This document shows positions 27,304-34,608 of a stretch of DNA of 34,656 bases, piece by piece. The notes beneath the pieces were generated by a model. It saw only the letters and a program-made list of their open reading frames with translations. It was not told where the DNA came from and did not search any database. The number at the start of each line of letters is the position of its first letter. The stretch's first letter is position 1. This DNA comes from an uncultured Mycolicibacterium sp. (lineage in GTDB: Bacteria > Actinomycetota > Actinomycetes > Mycobacteriales > Mycobacteriaceae), in the NCBI GenBank assembly GCA_945957405.1, contig CAMFLL010000035.1, positions 1 through 34,656 on the forward strand. Reading direction: 5' to 3'. Both the position numbers and the translations under genes were made by a program.

Positions 27304-27393
27304 TGCGCCCGCTCCCTCACAGCGAACACACAGTTACGAGAGATTGAACGATTCCGGTTGCGGGTGAGCCCCGCGCAGGCGACAGTACGTCGC

Positions 27394-28788
27394 ATGACAG
27401 CGGCTGAACCCAGCACGGACGGCACTTATCGGGACCGCATCGTGGCGGTCGAGCCCGGCGGTAACGAGTACATCGCCGAGGCCGACCGCCACGGTCGGCC
27501 CGGCCACTTGTTCTGGACGTGGACATCGCCGAACCTGGAGTTCGCGACGATCTTCGTCGGTGTGCTCGCCGTCGCGGTCTACGGCATGACGTTCTGGCAG
27601 GCGGTGGCCGGTATCGCGGTGGGCACGGGGCTCGGCGCCATCGCGCACTACTTCCTGTCGGCCAGGGGCCCGCTGCACGGCGTTCCGCAGATGGTGTTGG
27701 GCCGCTTGCCCTTCGGCTTCAAGGGCAACGCCGTGCCCGCGGTGCTGATGTCGGTGACGGCCGGCGTCGGGTGGTTCGCCACCAACAGCGTCAGCGGCGC
27801 GTTCGCGCTCTCGACGCTGTTCCACATCGGGCCGTTGCTGGCGCTGGTGATCATCGTGCTGATCCAGACCGGGCTGGCCTTCTTCGGTCACAACCTGGTG
27901 CAGGCCTTCGAACGCTGGGCGGGCCCGGTGCTGGCCGTCATCTTCCTCATCACGTCCGTGGTGGTCCTGACCAAGTCACATGTCGACGCCCCCGCCGTGG
28001 AAGGCGGTGTCGGGGGGATGGGCGGATTCCTGCTGACGGTCGGAACGGCGTTCGGCTACGCGGCGGGCTGGACGCCGTATGCCGCGGACTACACCCGCTA
28101 CCTGCCTGCCACCGTCGACACCAGGCGCACGGGCTTCTTCGCCGCCGCCGGCTTGTTCGTCTCGTGCGTGTTCCTCGAGGTCGTCGGCGCCGCATCGGTG
28201 ACCATCGGCCCCGCGATCTCCGAGAACCCCACCGAGGCGTTCACCGCAGAACTGGGTTCCTGGCTGGCCAAGCTGACGCTGTTGGCCATCGCGATCGGAG
28301 CCATCGCGGCCAACGCGATCAATGTGTATTCCGGCGCAATGGCTTTCGTCACCATCGGCGTGAAGCTGCCGCATCACGTCGCCCGCGCGTTGGTGACGGT
28401 GTTCTTCGGGGTGGCCGGTTTCCTCATCGCGTGGTGGGCGCTGGCCGACGCCGCGGCCAGCTACGAAGCCTTCCTGCTGATCATCGCCTACTGGATCGGG
28501 CCGTGGCTGGGGGTGGTGTTCGCCGACCAGTACCTGCGTCGCGGCCAGGATGTGTCCGGTTTCCTCTACGACCGGTCGTATGCCAATTGGCCCGGACTGC
28601 TGTCGTTCGCCATCGGCCTGGTGGTGTCGGTGCTGCTGTTCTGCAATCAGGTGAAGTTCTCCGGTTACGTCGTGCGTGCTGTCCCCGACCTCGGCGACAT
28701 CACCTTCTTCGTCGGCTTCGTGTTGGCCGGGATCAGTTACCTGGCGCTGTGCCGGTCGAAGATCGACAGCGAGCGTGCGCTGGTATGA
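27394..28788 (+). CDS. NCS1-family nucleobase:cation symporter (cytosine/purine permease type)
   Basis: 464 residues from ATG 27394; a GTG at 27364 would extend it by ten residues and neither has a strong ribosome site. About 12 transmembrane helices. The N-terminal TSPNLEFATIFVGVL and the central GWTPYAADYTRYLP motif are typical of the Fcy2/CodB purine-cytosine permease branch. It should import a nucleobase or close analogue with a proton or sodium ion. The gene heads an operon: its stop overlaps the deaminase start (ATGA), and the deaminase in turn overlaps the oxygenase. The operon context points to a cytosine-like substrate. Confidence 0.88.
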   Translation: MTAAEPSTDGTYRDRIVAVEPGGNEYIAEADRHGRPGHLFWTWTSPNLEFATIFVGVLAVAVYGMTFWQAVAGIAVGTGLGAIAHYFLSARGPLHGVPQMVLGRLPFGFKGNAVPAVLMSVTAGVGWFATNSVSGAFALSTLFHIGPLLALVIIVLIQTGLAFFGHNLVQAFERWAGPVLAVIFLITSVVVLTKSHVDAPAVEGGVGGMGGFLLTVGTAFGYAAGWTPYAADYTRYLPATVDTRRTGFFAAAGLFVSCVFLEVVGAASVTIGPAISENPTEAFTAELGSWLAKLTLLAIAIGAIAANAINVYSGAMAFVTIGVKLPHHVARALVTVFFGVAGFLIAWWALADAAASYEAFLLIIAYWIGPWLGVVFADQYLRRGQDVSGFLYDRSYANWPGLLSFAIGLVVSVLLFCNQVKFSGYVVRAVPDLGDITFFVGFVLAGISYLALCRSKIDSERALV

Positions 28789-29231
28789 CACCGGAGGAGA
28801 TGCTCGACGTCGCCGTCGGCGAAGCGCGAAAAGGTCTGGCCGAGGGCGGTATTCCGATCGGGGCCGCATTGTTCTCCGCCGACGGTGTGCTGTTGGGCAG
28901 CGGGCACAACCGTCGCGTGCAGAACGATGATCCGTCGGTGCACGGCGAGACCGACGCGTTCCGCAATGCGGGTCGCCAGCGCGACTACCGCTCGACGATC
29001 ATGGTCACCACGCTGTCGCCGTGCTGGTACTGCAGCGGGCTGGTGCGCCAGTTCAACATCGGCGCCGTCGTCATCGGCGAGAGCCGCACCTTCACCGGGG
29101 GCCACGACTGGTTGGCCGAGCACGGTGTGGCGATTACGCTGCTCGATGACCAGCGTTGTGTCGCGATGATGGAAGAGTTCATCGCCGCGAACCCGGCGCT
29201 CTGGAACGAGGATATCGGGGTTAGCGAATGA
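28785..29231 (+). CDS. cytosine deaminase of the small Fcy1 (CDA-fold) type
   Basis: 148 residues from ATG 28785. The zinc site of the cytidine-deaminase superfamily is complete: His53 and Glu55 in SVHGETDAFRNAGR, and Cys80 and Cys83 in TLSPCWYCSG. The overall pattern follows yeast Fcy1 end to end, including GGIPIGAALF, GHNRRVQ and the C-terminal W-x-EDIG. It is unlike the large amidohydrolase-type CodA of enteric bacteria. Expected reaction: cytosine to uracil plus ammonia; yeast Fcy1 also accepts 5-methylcytosine and 5-fluorocytosine. Four-base ATGA overlaps on both sides tie it to the permease and oxygenase. A guanine- or other nucleobase-deaminase activity remains possible. Confidence 0.87.
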   Translation: MTPEEMLDVAVGEARKGLAEGGIPIGAALFSADGVLLGSGHNRRVQNDDPSVHGETDAFRNAGRQRDYRSTIMVTTLSPCWYCSGLVRQFNIGAVVIGESRTFTGGHDWLAEHGVAITLLDDQRCVAMMEEFIAANPALWNEDIGVSE

Positions 29232-30187
29232 CTGCCATTGCGACAGTGGACATTTCACGGTGGTATGCCGGCGGCGCCGCCGCCGATGCGGTGGCCGCCG
29301 AGGTGGACGAGGGCTTGCGGCGGGCCGGCTTCATCGTGGTCACGGGCCACGGTGTGGACCCCGACCTGGCGGCGCGGGTTCGTGCGGCCAGCCGCGAGTT
29401 CTTTGCACTGCCCGACGACGTCAAACAGCGCTATTCGGTGCGGGTCGGCGGACACGGCTGGATCGGACCCGGGGCCGAGGCCAATGCCTACGCCGAGGGC
29501 ACCGAGACCCCGCCCGACCTCAAGGAGAGTTACAGCCTGGGCGCCGAGACCGCCACCGGGGACGCGGAAGTCGACCGGATCTGGTTCGCGCCCAACGTCT
29601 GGCCCGCCGAGGTGCCGCACCTGCAGGCCCTCGTCGAGGAGTACACCGCGGTGATGCGCAAGGTGTCCGACGACCTGCTGGCGTTGTTCGCCCATGCGCT
29701 ACGGCTGCCGTCCAACCCGTTCGCGGCACTGGCCGACCACCCGACCTGGACCATGAACATCAACCACTACCCACCCGTCAGCGTGGTGGGGGAGCCCGAG
29801 CCCGGTCAGTTCCGGATCGGGCCGCACACCGACTTCGGCACCGTGACGGTGCTCGACCGCGAACCGGGCGCCGGCGGGCTGCAGGTGTACTCCGAGGCCG
29901 AGGGCTGGGAGGACGCCCCGTGGGAGCCGGGGGCGCTCACGGTCAATATCGGTGACCTGCTGGAGTATTGGAGCGGGCGGCGGTGGCCGTCGGGCCGCCA
30001 CCGGGTCCTGCCGCCCCAGCCGCACGCCCCCGAGGAGGACCTGGTCTCGCTGATCTACTTCTACGAGGCCAACCACGACGCTCTGGTGACGCCGCTGGAG
30101 CCACCGATCGGCAAGGTGTCGGGCCTGGAACCGGTGACGTCATCGGCCTTCATCAAGGAACGCCTCGACGCCATCACCGTGGGGTAG
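29228..30187 (+). CDS. isopenicillin-N-synthase-family Fe(II) oxygenase
   Basis: 319 residues from ATG 29228, overlapping the deaminase stop. It has the N-terminal DIOX_N region (VDEGLRRAGFIVVTGHGVDPDLAARVRAASREFFALPDDVKQRY) and the double-stranded beta-helix core. The iron facial triad is His200 and Asp202 in PHTDFGTVTVL and His258 in SGRHRVLPP. The position where the family normally has R-x-S, which binds the 2-oxoglutarate carboxylate, reads Leu272-Val-Ser274. The family includes fungal thymine 7-hydroxylase, which with a cytosine deaminase and base permease would make a pyrimidine-oxidising route; that link is inference. The 3' end overlaps the convergent aldo/keto reductase gene by 48 bases. 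Confidence 0.85.
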   Translation: MTAIATVDISRWYAGGAAADAVAAEVDEGLRRAGFIVVTGHGVDPDLAARVRAASREFFALPDDVKQRYSVRVGGHGWIGPGAEANAYAEGTETPPDLKESYSLGAETATGDAEVDRIWFAPNVWPAEVPHLQALVEEYTAVMRKVSDDLLALFAHALRLPSNPFAALADHPTWTMNINHYPPVSVVGEPEPGQFRIGPHTDFGTVTVLDREPGAGGLQVYSEAEGWEDAPWEPGALTVNIGDLLEYWSGRRWPSGRHRVLPPQPHAPEEDLVSLIYFYEANHDALVTPLEPPIGKVSGLEPVTSSAFIKERLDAITVG

Positions 30188-31072
30188 TACGGCACTGGGC
30201 ACCGCGTCGAGATCGGCGAGTTGCTCGGCGCTCAACGTGACGTCGCCCGCGGCCAGGTTCTCTTCGAGATGTTCGACGGAGCCCGTACCGGGGATCAACA
30301 GCGTGTTCGGCGCGTGCGCCAGCAGCCACGCCAATCCGACCTGTGCGCCGGTGACGCCGAGATCGGCGGCGACGCGTTGCACCACCGGGTTGTCGGCGAC
30401 CTTCGGGAAGCCGGGGAAGGCCGAGCCCAGCGGGAAGAACGGGGCCCACGCGATGTCCTGGTCGGTGCACAGCGCCAACTCGTCTTCGCGTTGGCGGTCC
30501 AGCAGGCTGTAGGCGTTCTGCACGCACACGATTCCCGCGGGCAGGGCGCGTCGCAGGGTGTCGAGGTCGATGTTGCTGATCCCGATCGCGCCGATCTTGC
30601 CCTGGTCGCGTAGTGCGGTCATCTCGGCGAGCTGGTGATCGAGATTGACGATCTGGTCCCCCTGCGCCAGCAGCCCCGGTCCGATATCGGCGCGGCGCAG
30701 GTTGACCACCGGGATGCGGTCGAGGCCCAGCTGGGACAGATCCCGCTCGACGGCGGCCCGCAGATCGGCGGGGCGCTGCGCCAGCGCGAGGTGCACGGGT
30801 CCGGTGGCGGGTCTGGCGCCGACCTTGCTGACGATGACGAGGTCGTCCGAGTACGGCGACAGCGCCTGCCGGATCCGGCGGTTGACCTCGCCGTCGTCGT
30901 AGAACGACGCGGTATCGATGTGGTTGACCCCGCACTCGACGGCGCGGCGCAACACCGCCAGCGCACGCTCGACCGGCAGACCGGCGCCCAATCCCATGGC
31001 GCCGTAGCCGACGCGGGCCACCTGGTGTGCACCGATTCGCCCCAGTCCGCCGGGGTGGCGTTGTTCGGTCAT
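30140..31072 (-). CDS. aldo/keto reductase
   Basis: 310 residues from ATG 31072, with AGGAG five bases upstream; the adjacent GTG at 31075 is too close to that site. A TIM-barrel NADPH-dependent oxidoreductase: RVGYGAMGLG start, HIDTASFYDDGEVNRRI with Asp53 and Tyr58, VSKVG with Lys83, GISNIDLDTLR, and LLIPGTGSVEHLEENLAA for cofactor binding. The fourth tetrad residue, normally His in LHRPD, reads LRRAD (Arg126), as in some AKR subfamilies, so activity may be altered. It is divergent from the TetR gene and separated from it by two palindromes, so it is the likely regulated target. Its last 48 bases overlap the oxygenase gene on the other strand. Confidence 0.87.
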   Translation of the reverse strand: MTEQRHPGGLGRIGAHQVARVGYGAMGLGAGLPVERALAVLRRAVECGVNHIDTASFYDDGEVNRRIRQALSPYSDDLVIVSKVGARPATGPVHLALAQRPADLRAAVERDLSQLGLDRIPVVNLRRADIGPGLLAQGDQIVNLDHQLAEMTALRDQGKIGAIGISNIDLDTLRRALPAGIVCVQNAYSLLDRQREDELALCTDQDIAWAPFFPLGSAFPGFPKVADNPVVQRVAADLGVTGAQVGLAWLLAHAPNTLLIPGTGSVEHLEENLAAGDVTLSAEQLADLDAVPSAVLPHGDGVEAFLDEGR

Positions 31073-31102
31073 CACTGCTCCTGTCGGGCATAATCAATAG
31101 AT

Positions 31103-31155
31103 GCGGAGGTGCCTCCGCTTAGTCGAACGTAGCAGAAACGGAGGTGCCTCCGCTA
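31103..31155. promoter_or_regulatory. twin palindromic operators between aldo/keto reductase and tetR
   Basis: GCGGAGGTGCCTCCGC (31103-31118) and CGGAGGTGCCTCCG (31139-31152) are near-identical inverted repeats (GGAGG-TG-CCTCC) whose starts lie 35 bases apart. The second covers the tetR ribosome site (GGAGGT) and ends three bases before its ATG. The arrangement fits autorepression plus control of the divergent reductase. Palindromes are seen; binding is inferred. Confidence 0.75.
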
Positions 31156-31706
31156 TGGCGGAACGCATTCGCGCCGATGCGCAGCGCAATCGTGCACGCC
31201 TGTTGGAGGAAGCGGCCCGAGCGTTTGCGGTCGCCGACGGGCCGGTGTCGCTGGAAGCCATCGCGCGCGATGCGGGTGTCGGGATCGGGACCCTGTACCG
31301 ACACTTCCCGAATCGGGAGGCGCTGACCGAGGCCGTCTATCGCGCCGAGCTCGCCGAGGTGTCGGCCAGCGCAGCCGACCTGCTGACGTGTCAGCCGCCG
31401 GTCAAGGCCCTCCGATTATGGATGGACCGCTACGCCGCATTCGTCGCGGCCAAACGCGGGATGGCCGAGTCGCTGCGCGCCGTATTGGCTTCGGGCGCAA
31501 TGGAAGTCAGCGAGACGCGAGTCAGCATCGTCGGTGCGGTGGACCTGATGTTGCTGGCCGGCGCCCGCGACGGCAGCCTGCGTGACGATGTCCGTGCCGA
31601 CGACGTCGTGTCCAGTCTGCTCGGCATCTTCCTGGCCAGCCAGTCGGTGGACCAGGCGCAGCGCCTGCTCGACCTGCTCACCGATGGCCTCGTCGTGAAA
31701 GGTTGA
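31155..31706 (+). CDS. TetR-family transcriptional regulator
   Basis: 183 residues from ATG 31155, preceded by GGAGGT with nine bases spacing. An in-frame ATG at 31101 would start inside the first operator and has no ribosome site. The N-terminal DNA-binding domain is clear: RADAQRNRARLLEEAARAFA, then the helix-turn-helix SLEAIARDAGVGIGTLYRHFPNREAL (32-57). The C-terminal ligand domain matches the TetR_C/SCO1712-like form (KALRLWMDRYAAFVAAKRGMAESLRAVL). The ligand is unknown. It probably binds the two palindromes upstream and represses itself and the divergent aldo/keto reductase. Confidence 0.92.
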   Translation: MAERIRADAQRNRARLLEEAARAFAVADGPVSLEAIARDAGVGIGTLYRHFPNREALTEAVYRAELAEVSASAADLLTCQPPVKALRLWMDRYAAFVAAKRGMAESLRAVLASGAMEVSETRVSIVGAVDLMLLAGARDGSLRDDVRADDVVSSLLGIFLASQSVDQAQRLLDLLTDGLVVKG

Positions 31707-31711
31707 CCGGT

Positions 31712-31723
31712 TAGGGTTACGCC
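31712..31723 (+). promoter_or_regulatory. leaderless -10 for rpiB
   Basis: TAGGGT at 31712-31717 matches TANNNT and ends seven positions before the ATG at 31724, where transcription would begin on the start codon. No Shine-Dalgarno sequence precedes the ATG. This gives rpiB-nei a promoter separate from tetR. Inference from spacing. Confidence 0.55.
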
Positions 31724-32203
31724 ATGCGCGTCTACCTCGGCTCGGACCATGCCGGATACGAACTCAAACAAGCGATCATCGAGCACCTCAACAGCGCCGG
31801 TCACGAGCCGATCGACTGCGGTGCGTACACCTACGACGCCGAGGACGATTATCCGGCGTTCTGCATCGCCGCGGCCGTCAAGACCGTGGCCGATCCCGAC
31901 AGCCTCGGCATCGTGATCGGCGGGTCCGGCAACGGCGAGCAGATCGCGGCCAACAAGGTGCCGGGCGCGCGCTGCGCGCTGGCATGGAGCACCGAAACCG
32001 CTTCGCTGGCACGCGAACACAACAATGCCCAGCTGATCGGCATCGGCGGCCGGATGCACACCACCGAGGAGGCGCTGGCCATCGTCGACGCGTTCCTCAC
32101 CACCAAGTGGTCCGAAGCGCCACGCCACCAACGGCGCATCAACATCCTGGCCGACTACGAGCGCACGCACGAGCCGCCCACGGTTCCCGGCGCGCCGCAG
32201 TGA
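31724..32203 (+). CDS. rpiB: ribose-5-phosphate isomerase B
   Basis: 159 residues, three fewer at the N-terminus than M. tuberculosis Rv2465c. It interconverts ribose-5-phosphate and ribulose-5-phosphate in the pentose phosphate pathway. Family motifs: GSDHAGYELK at 6-15 (Asp8, His9), the anion hole GGSGNGEQIAANKVPGARCAL at 66 onward, and REHNNAQLIGIGGRMH. Like other actinobacterial forms it lacks the catalytic Cys of the E. coli enzyme and instead has Ser68 and Glu72, equivalent to Ser71 and Glu75 of M. tuberculosis RpiB. It is followed after ten bases by nei, so the two are co-transcribed. Confidence 0.95.
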   Translation: MRVYLGSDHAGYELKQAIIEHLNSAGHEPIDCGAYTYDAEDDYPAFCIAAAVKTVADPDSLGIVIGGSGNGEQIAANKVPGARCALAWSTETASLAREHNNAQLIGIGGRMHTTEEALAIVDAFLTTKWSEAPRHQRRINILADYERTHEPPTVPGAPQ

Positions 32204-32213
32204 CGGCCGCCTA

Positions 32214-33014
32214 GTGCCCGAGGGTCACACCCTGCACCGACTGGCCCGCCAGCATCAACGGCGGTACGGGCGCGCGCCGGTGCGCGTCGGCAGCCCGCAG
32301 GGGCGTTTCACCGACGGCGCAGCCCTGGTCGACGGTCACGTCCTGCGCAAGGCGACCGCATGGGGCAAGCATCTGTTCCACCACTACGAGGGCGCCCGGG
32401 TGGTGCATGTGCACCTCGGGTTGTACGGCTCGTTCGGTGAATTCCAGACCGCCGACATCCCCGACCCGGTGGGCCAGGTGCGGATGCGGATGATCGGCGC
32501 CGAGTACGGCACCGATCTGCGCGGCCCCACCGTCTGCGAGGTGATCGCCGAAGCCGAGATCGGCGACGTGGTGGCCAAACTCGGGCCCGACCCGTTACGG
32601 CCCGACGCGGATCCGGCGCGGGCCTGGACCCGGATAACGAAGTCGCGCCGCCCCATCGGCGCACTGCTGATGGACCAGGGCGTGCTCGCCGGCGTCGGCA
32701 ACGTCTACCGCAGCGAACTGCTCTACCGGCACCGGATCGACCCGTTCCGGCCGGGCACCGCGATCACCGAAGCCGAGTTCACGGCGATGTGGACCGACCT
32801 GGTTGCGCTCATGAAGATCGGTGTCCGGCGCGGCAAGATCGTCGTCGTGCTGCCCGAGCATGATCACGGCGCGCCGTCCTACCGGGAGGGCCGGCCCCGC
32901 ACCTACGTGTACCGCCGTGCCGGTGAGCCCTGCCGGGTGTGCGCAACGCCGGTGCGCACGGTCGAACTCGAGGGTCGCAACCTCTTCTGGTGCCCCACCT
33001 GTCAGGCGGTGTGA
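32214..33014 (+). CDS. nei: endonuclease VIII-like DNA glycosylase Nei1 (Fpg/Nei family)
   Basis: 266 residues from GTG 32214 (M. tuberculosis Nei1, Rv2464c, about 268). It removes oxidised pyrimidines and cleaves the abasic site. The mature enzyme begins Pro2-Glu3 (MPEGHTLH), the catalytic nucleophile and acid of the family. Lys52 in GKHLFHHYEG, the H2TH element GVGNVYRSELLY from 160, and the C-terminal zinc finger (Cys240, Cys243, Cys260, Cys263 with Arg255) are all present. PEGHTLHRLA rather than PELPEVE puts it in the Nei branch, not MutM. Co-transcribed with rpiB. Confidence 0.93.
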   Translation: MPEGHTLHRLARQHQRRYGRAPVRVGSPQGRFTDGAALVDGHVLRKATAWGKHLFHHYEGARVVHVHLGLYGSFGEFQTADIPDPVGQVRMRMIGAEYGTDLRGPTVCEVIAEAEIGDVVAKLGPDPLRPDADPARAWTRITKSRRPIGALLMDQGVLAGVGNVYRSELLYRHRIDPFRPGTAITEAEFTAMWTDLVALMKIGVRRGKIVVVLPEHDHGAPSYREGRPRTYVYRRAGEPCRVCATPVRTVELEGRNLFWCPTCQAV

Positions 33015-33020
33015 GACTGT

Positions 33021-33036
33021 CGGGCTGAAATGCCCG
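33021..33036. terminator. small hairpin after nei (weak)
   Basis: CGGGC (33021-33025) and GCCCG (33032-33036) form a five-base-pair stem with a six-base loop, followed only by GCGTTT. Too short on the T-tract to be a confident terminator; it may attenuate read-through into the antiporter gene. Confidence 0.3.
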
Positions 33037-33060
33037 GCGTTTGACGGGACAATCTCTCAG

Positions 33061-34608
33061 GTGGAACTGATCCTCGTCGTCGTCGGCGCCATCGTGGTCA
33101 CGGCAATCGCGCATCGAAGGGGGTTGGAACCCGCCCTGATCATCGTGGTGGTCGGCATCGCCGTGTCGTTCCTGCCCGGCTTCGAGGCGCCCGAACTGGA
33201 CTCACACATCCTGCTGACCGTGGTGCTCCCGCCACTGCTGTACTCGGCAGCGCTGGACTTCTCGTTCCCGACCTTCCTGCGCAACATCCGCCCGATCCTC
33301 GGCCTCGGTATCGGCCTGGTGGTGGTCAGTGCGTTCGCCGTGGCGCTCGTGTCGTCCTGGGCCGTGGTAGTGCCGCTGACGTTCGGTACGGCCCTGGTGC
33401 TGGGGGCCATCGTGGCTCCGCCGGACGCCGTGACCGCCGTTGCGGTGGGACGCAAACTCGGCCTGCCGAAACGTGTGATGGCGATCCTCACCGGCGAGAG
33501 CCTGATCAATGACGCCGCGGCATTGACCCTGTTCTCGATCGCGGTCGCGCAGGTGGCGGGTTCCCACACGTTCATCGAGAATCCGGTCCTGTTGTTCGGC
33601 TACAGCGCGATCCTGGGCCCGGTGGTCGGTGCCGCGCTGGGCTACGTGACGTTGTGGATCCGCCGCCGACTGGCCAACCCGGGGCTCGAGACCATTCAGG
33701 GCCTGGTGGTGCCGTTCGCGGCATTCATCGCGGCCGAGGAACTGCATGCCTCCGGTGTCCTCGCGGTGGTGGTCGCCGGGTTCATGGTCGGCAACGGCGC
33801 GCTGGATGCCGGGTACCAGACCCGGCTGCAGGAACGCTACGTCTGGAATTCGGTCGACGTGCTGCTGGAGGCGTTCGTGTTCGCCTACATCGGGCTGCAT
33901 CTGCGGTTCGTGCTCGAGGATCTGCGCGAGGCCCACGAATCGCTGAGTCAGGTCGCCATCGCGTCGTTGATCGTGCTGCTGATCGTCTTGGTGATCCGAC
34001 CGGCGTCGGTGTTCCTGATGTTCGGCCGGGGTGTGCTGTCCCGAAAGGTCGAGCAGCGCTTCGGTGTGCCCATACCCGAGAACGGGGGACGTGGCGCACT
34101 CGGCACCCGCAGGCGGGTGAAACCACCCGCAAGGTGGCGCACGATGGTCGATCGCCGGTCGCTGACCTGGCAGGAGAACGTCGTGGTGTCGTGGACCGGG
34201 ATGCGTGGCGTGGTGACCCTGGCGGCCGCGGCCGCGATCCCGGTCACCACCGTCGACGGCGCACCCTTCCCGGAGCGGGCCACGATCCAGGCCATCGCGT
34301 TCGTGGTCAGCGTCGGCACGCTGCTGTTGCAGGGATGGACGCTGCCGTTCCTGATCCGGCGCCTCGAGCTGTCCCGGTTCTCCGACGACCACACCGCCGA
34401 CCGCAACGAGGAACTCAAAGCCGAACAGGTGGTACACGACGTCGCCGAGGAGGTGATCGGACAGTTCCGGGCGAACCCGCCCGTCGACATGAACCCGCGG
34501 GTGCTCGAAGAGATCGGCAGCATCATCGCCCGGCACTCCCAGGACGCCGACGAAATGCCCGATCCGGAGGCTCACACCAAACGGTCAGAGGTCTTCGCGG
34601 CCCTGTAC
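33061..34608 (+). CDS. CPA1-family Na+/H+ antiporter, 3' truncated at contig end
   Basis: 516 codons from GTG 33061 to the last genomic base; the true C-terminus is missing. About a dozen membrane helices start at residue 1. Family signatures: VLPPLLYSAALDF, APPDAVTAVAVGRKLGLP and GESLINDAAALTLFSIAVA, with the ion-binding Asn150-Asp151 pair of electroneutral CPA1 exchangers. WTGMRGVVTLAAAAAIP is the typical late helix. The cytoplasmic tail begins near residue 440 (RRLELSRFSDDHTADRNEELKAEQ). It probably exchanges Na+ or K+ for H+ to control pH. The frame runs on through the adapter (LSLIHISEPTRLRRIS), which must not be annotated as protein. Confidence 0.9.

Noticed and set aside
27360..27374. 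GCGGG-TGAGC-CCCGC hairpin before the NCS1 permease as a riboswitch
   Set aside because: A five-base-pair stem alone is common in 70% GC DNA, and no conserved riboswitch core such as a purine or preQ1 motif is recognisable.
27519..29231. 570-residue plus-strand frame covering the permease and deaminase
   Set aside because: Only the last 148 residues (the deaminase, from ATG 28785) are real; the upstream part is an Arg-rich off-frame reading of the permease.
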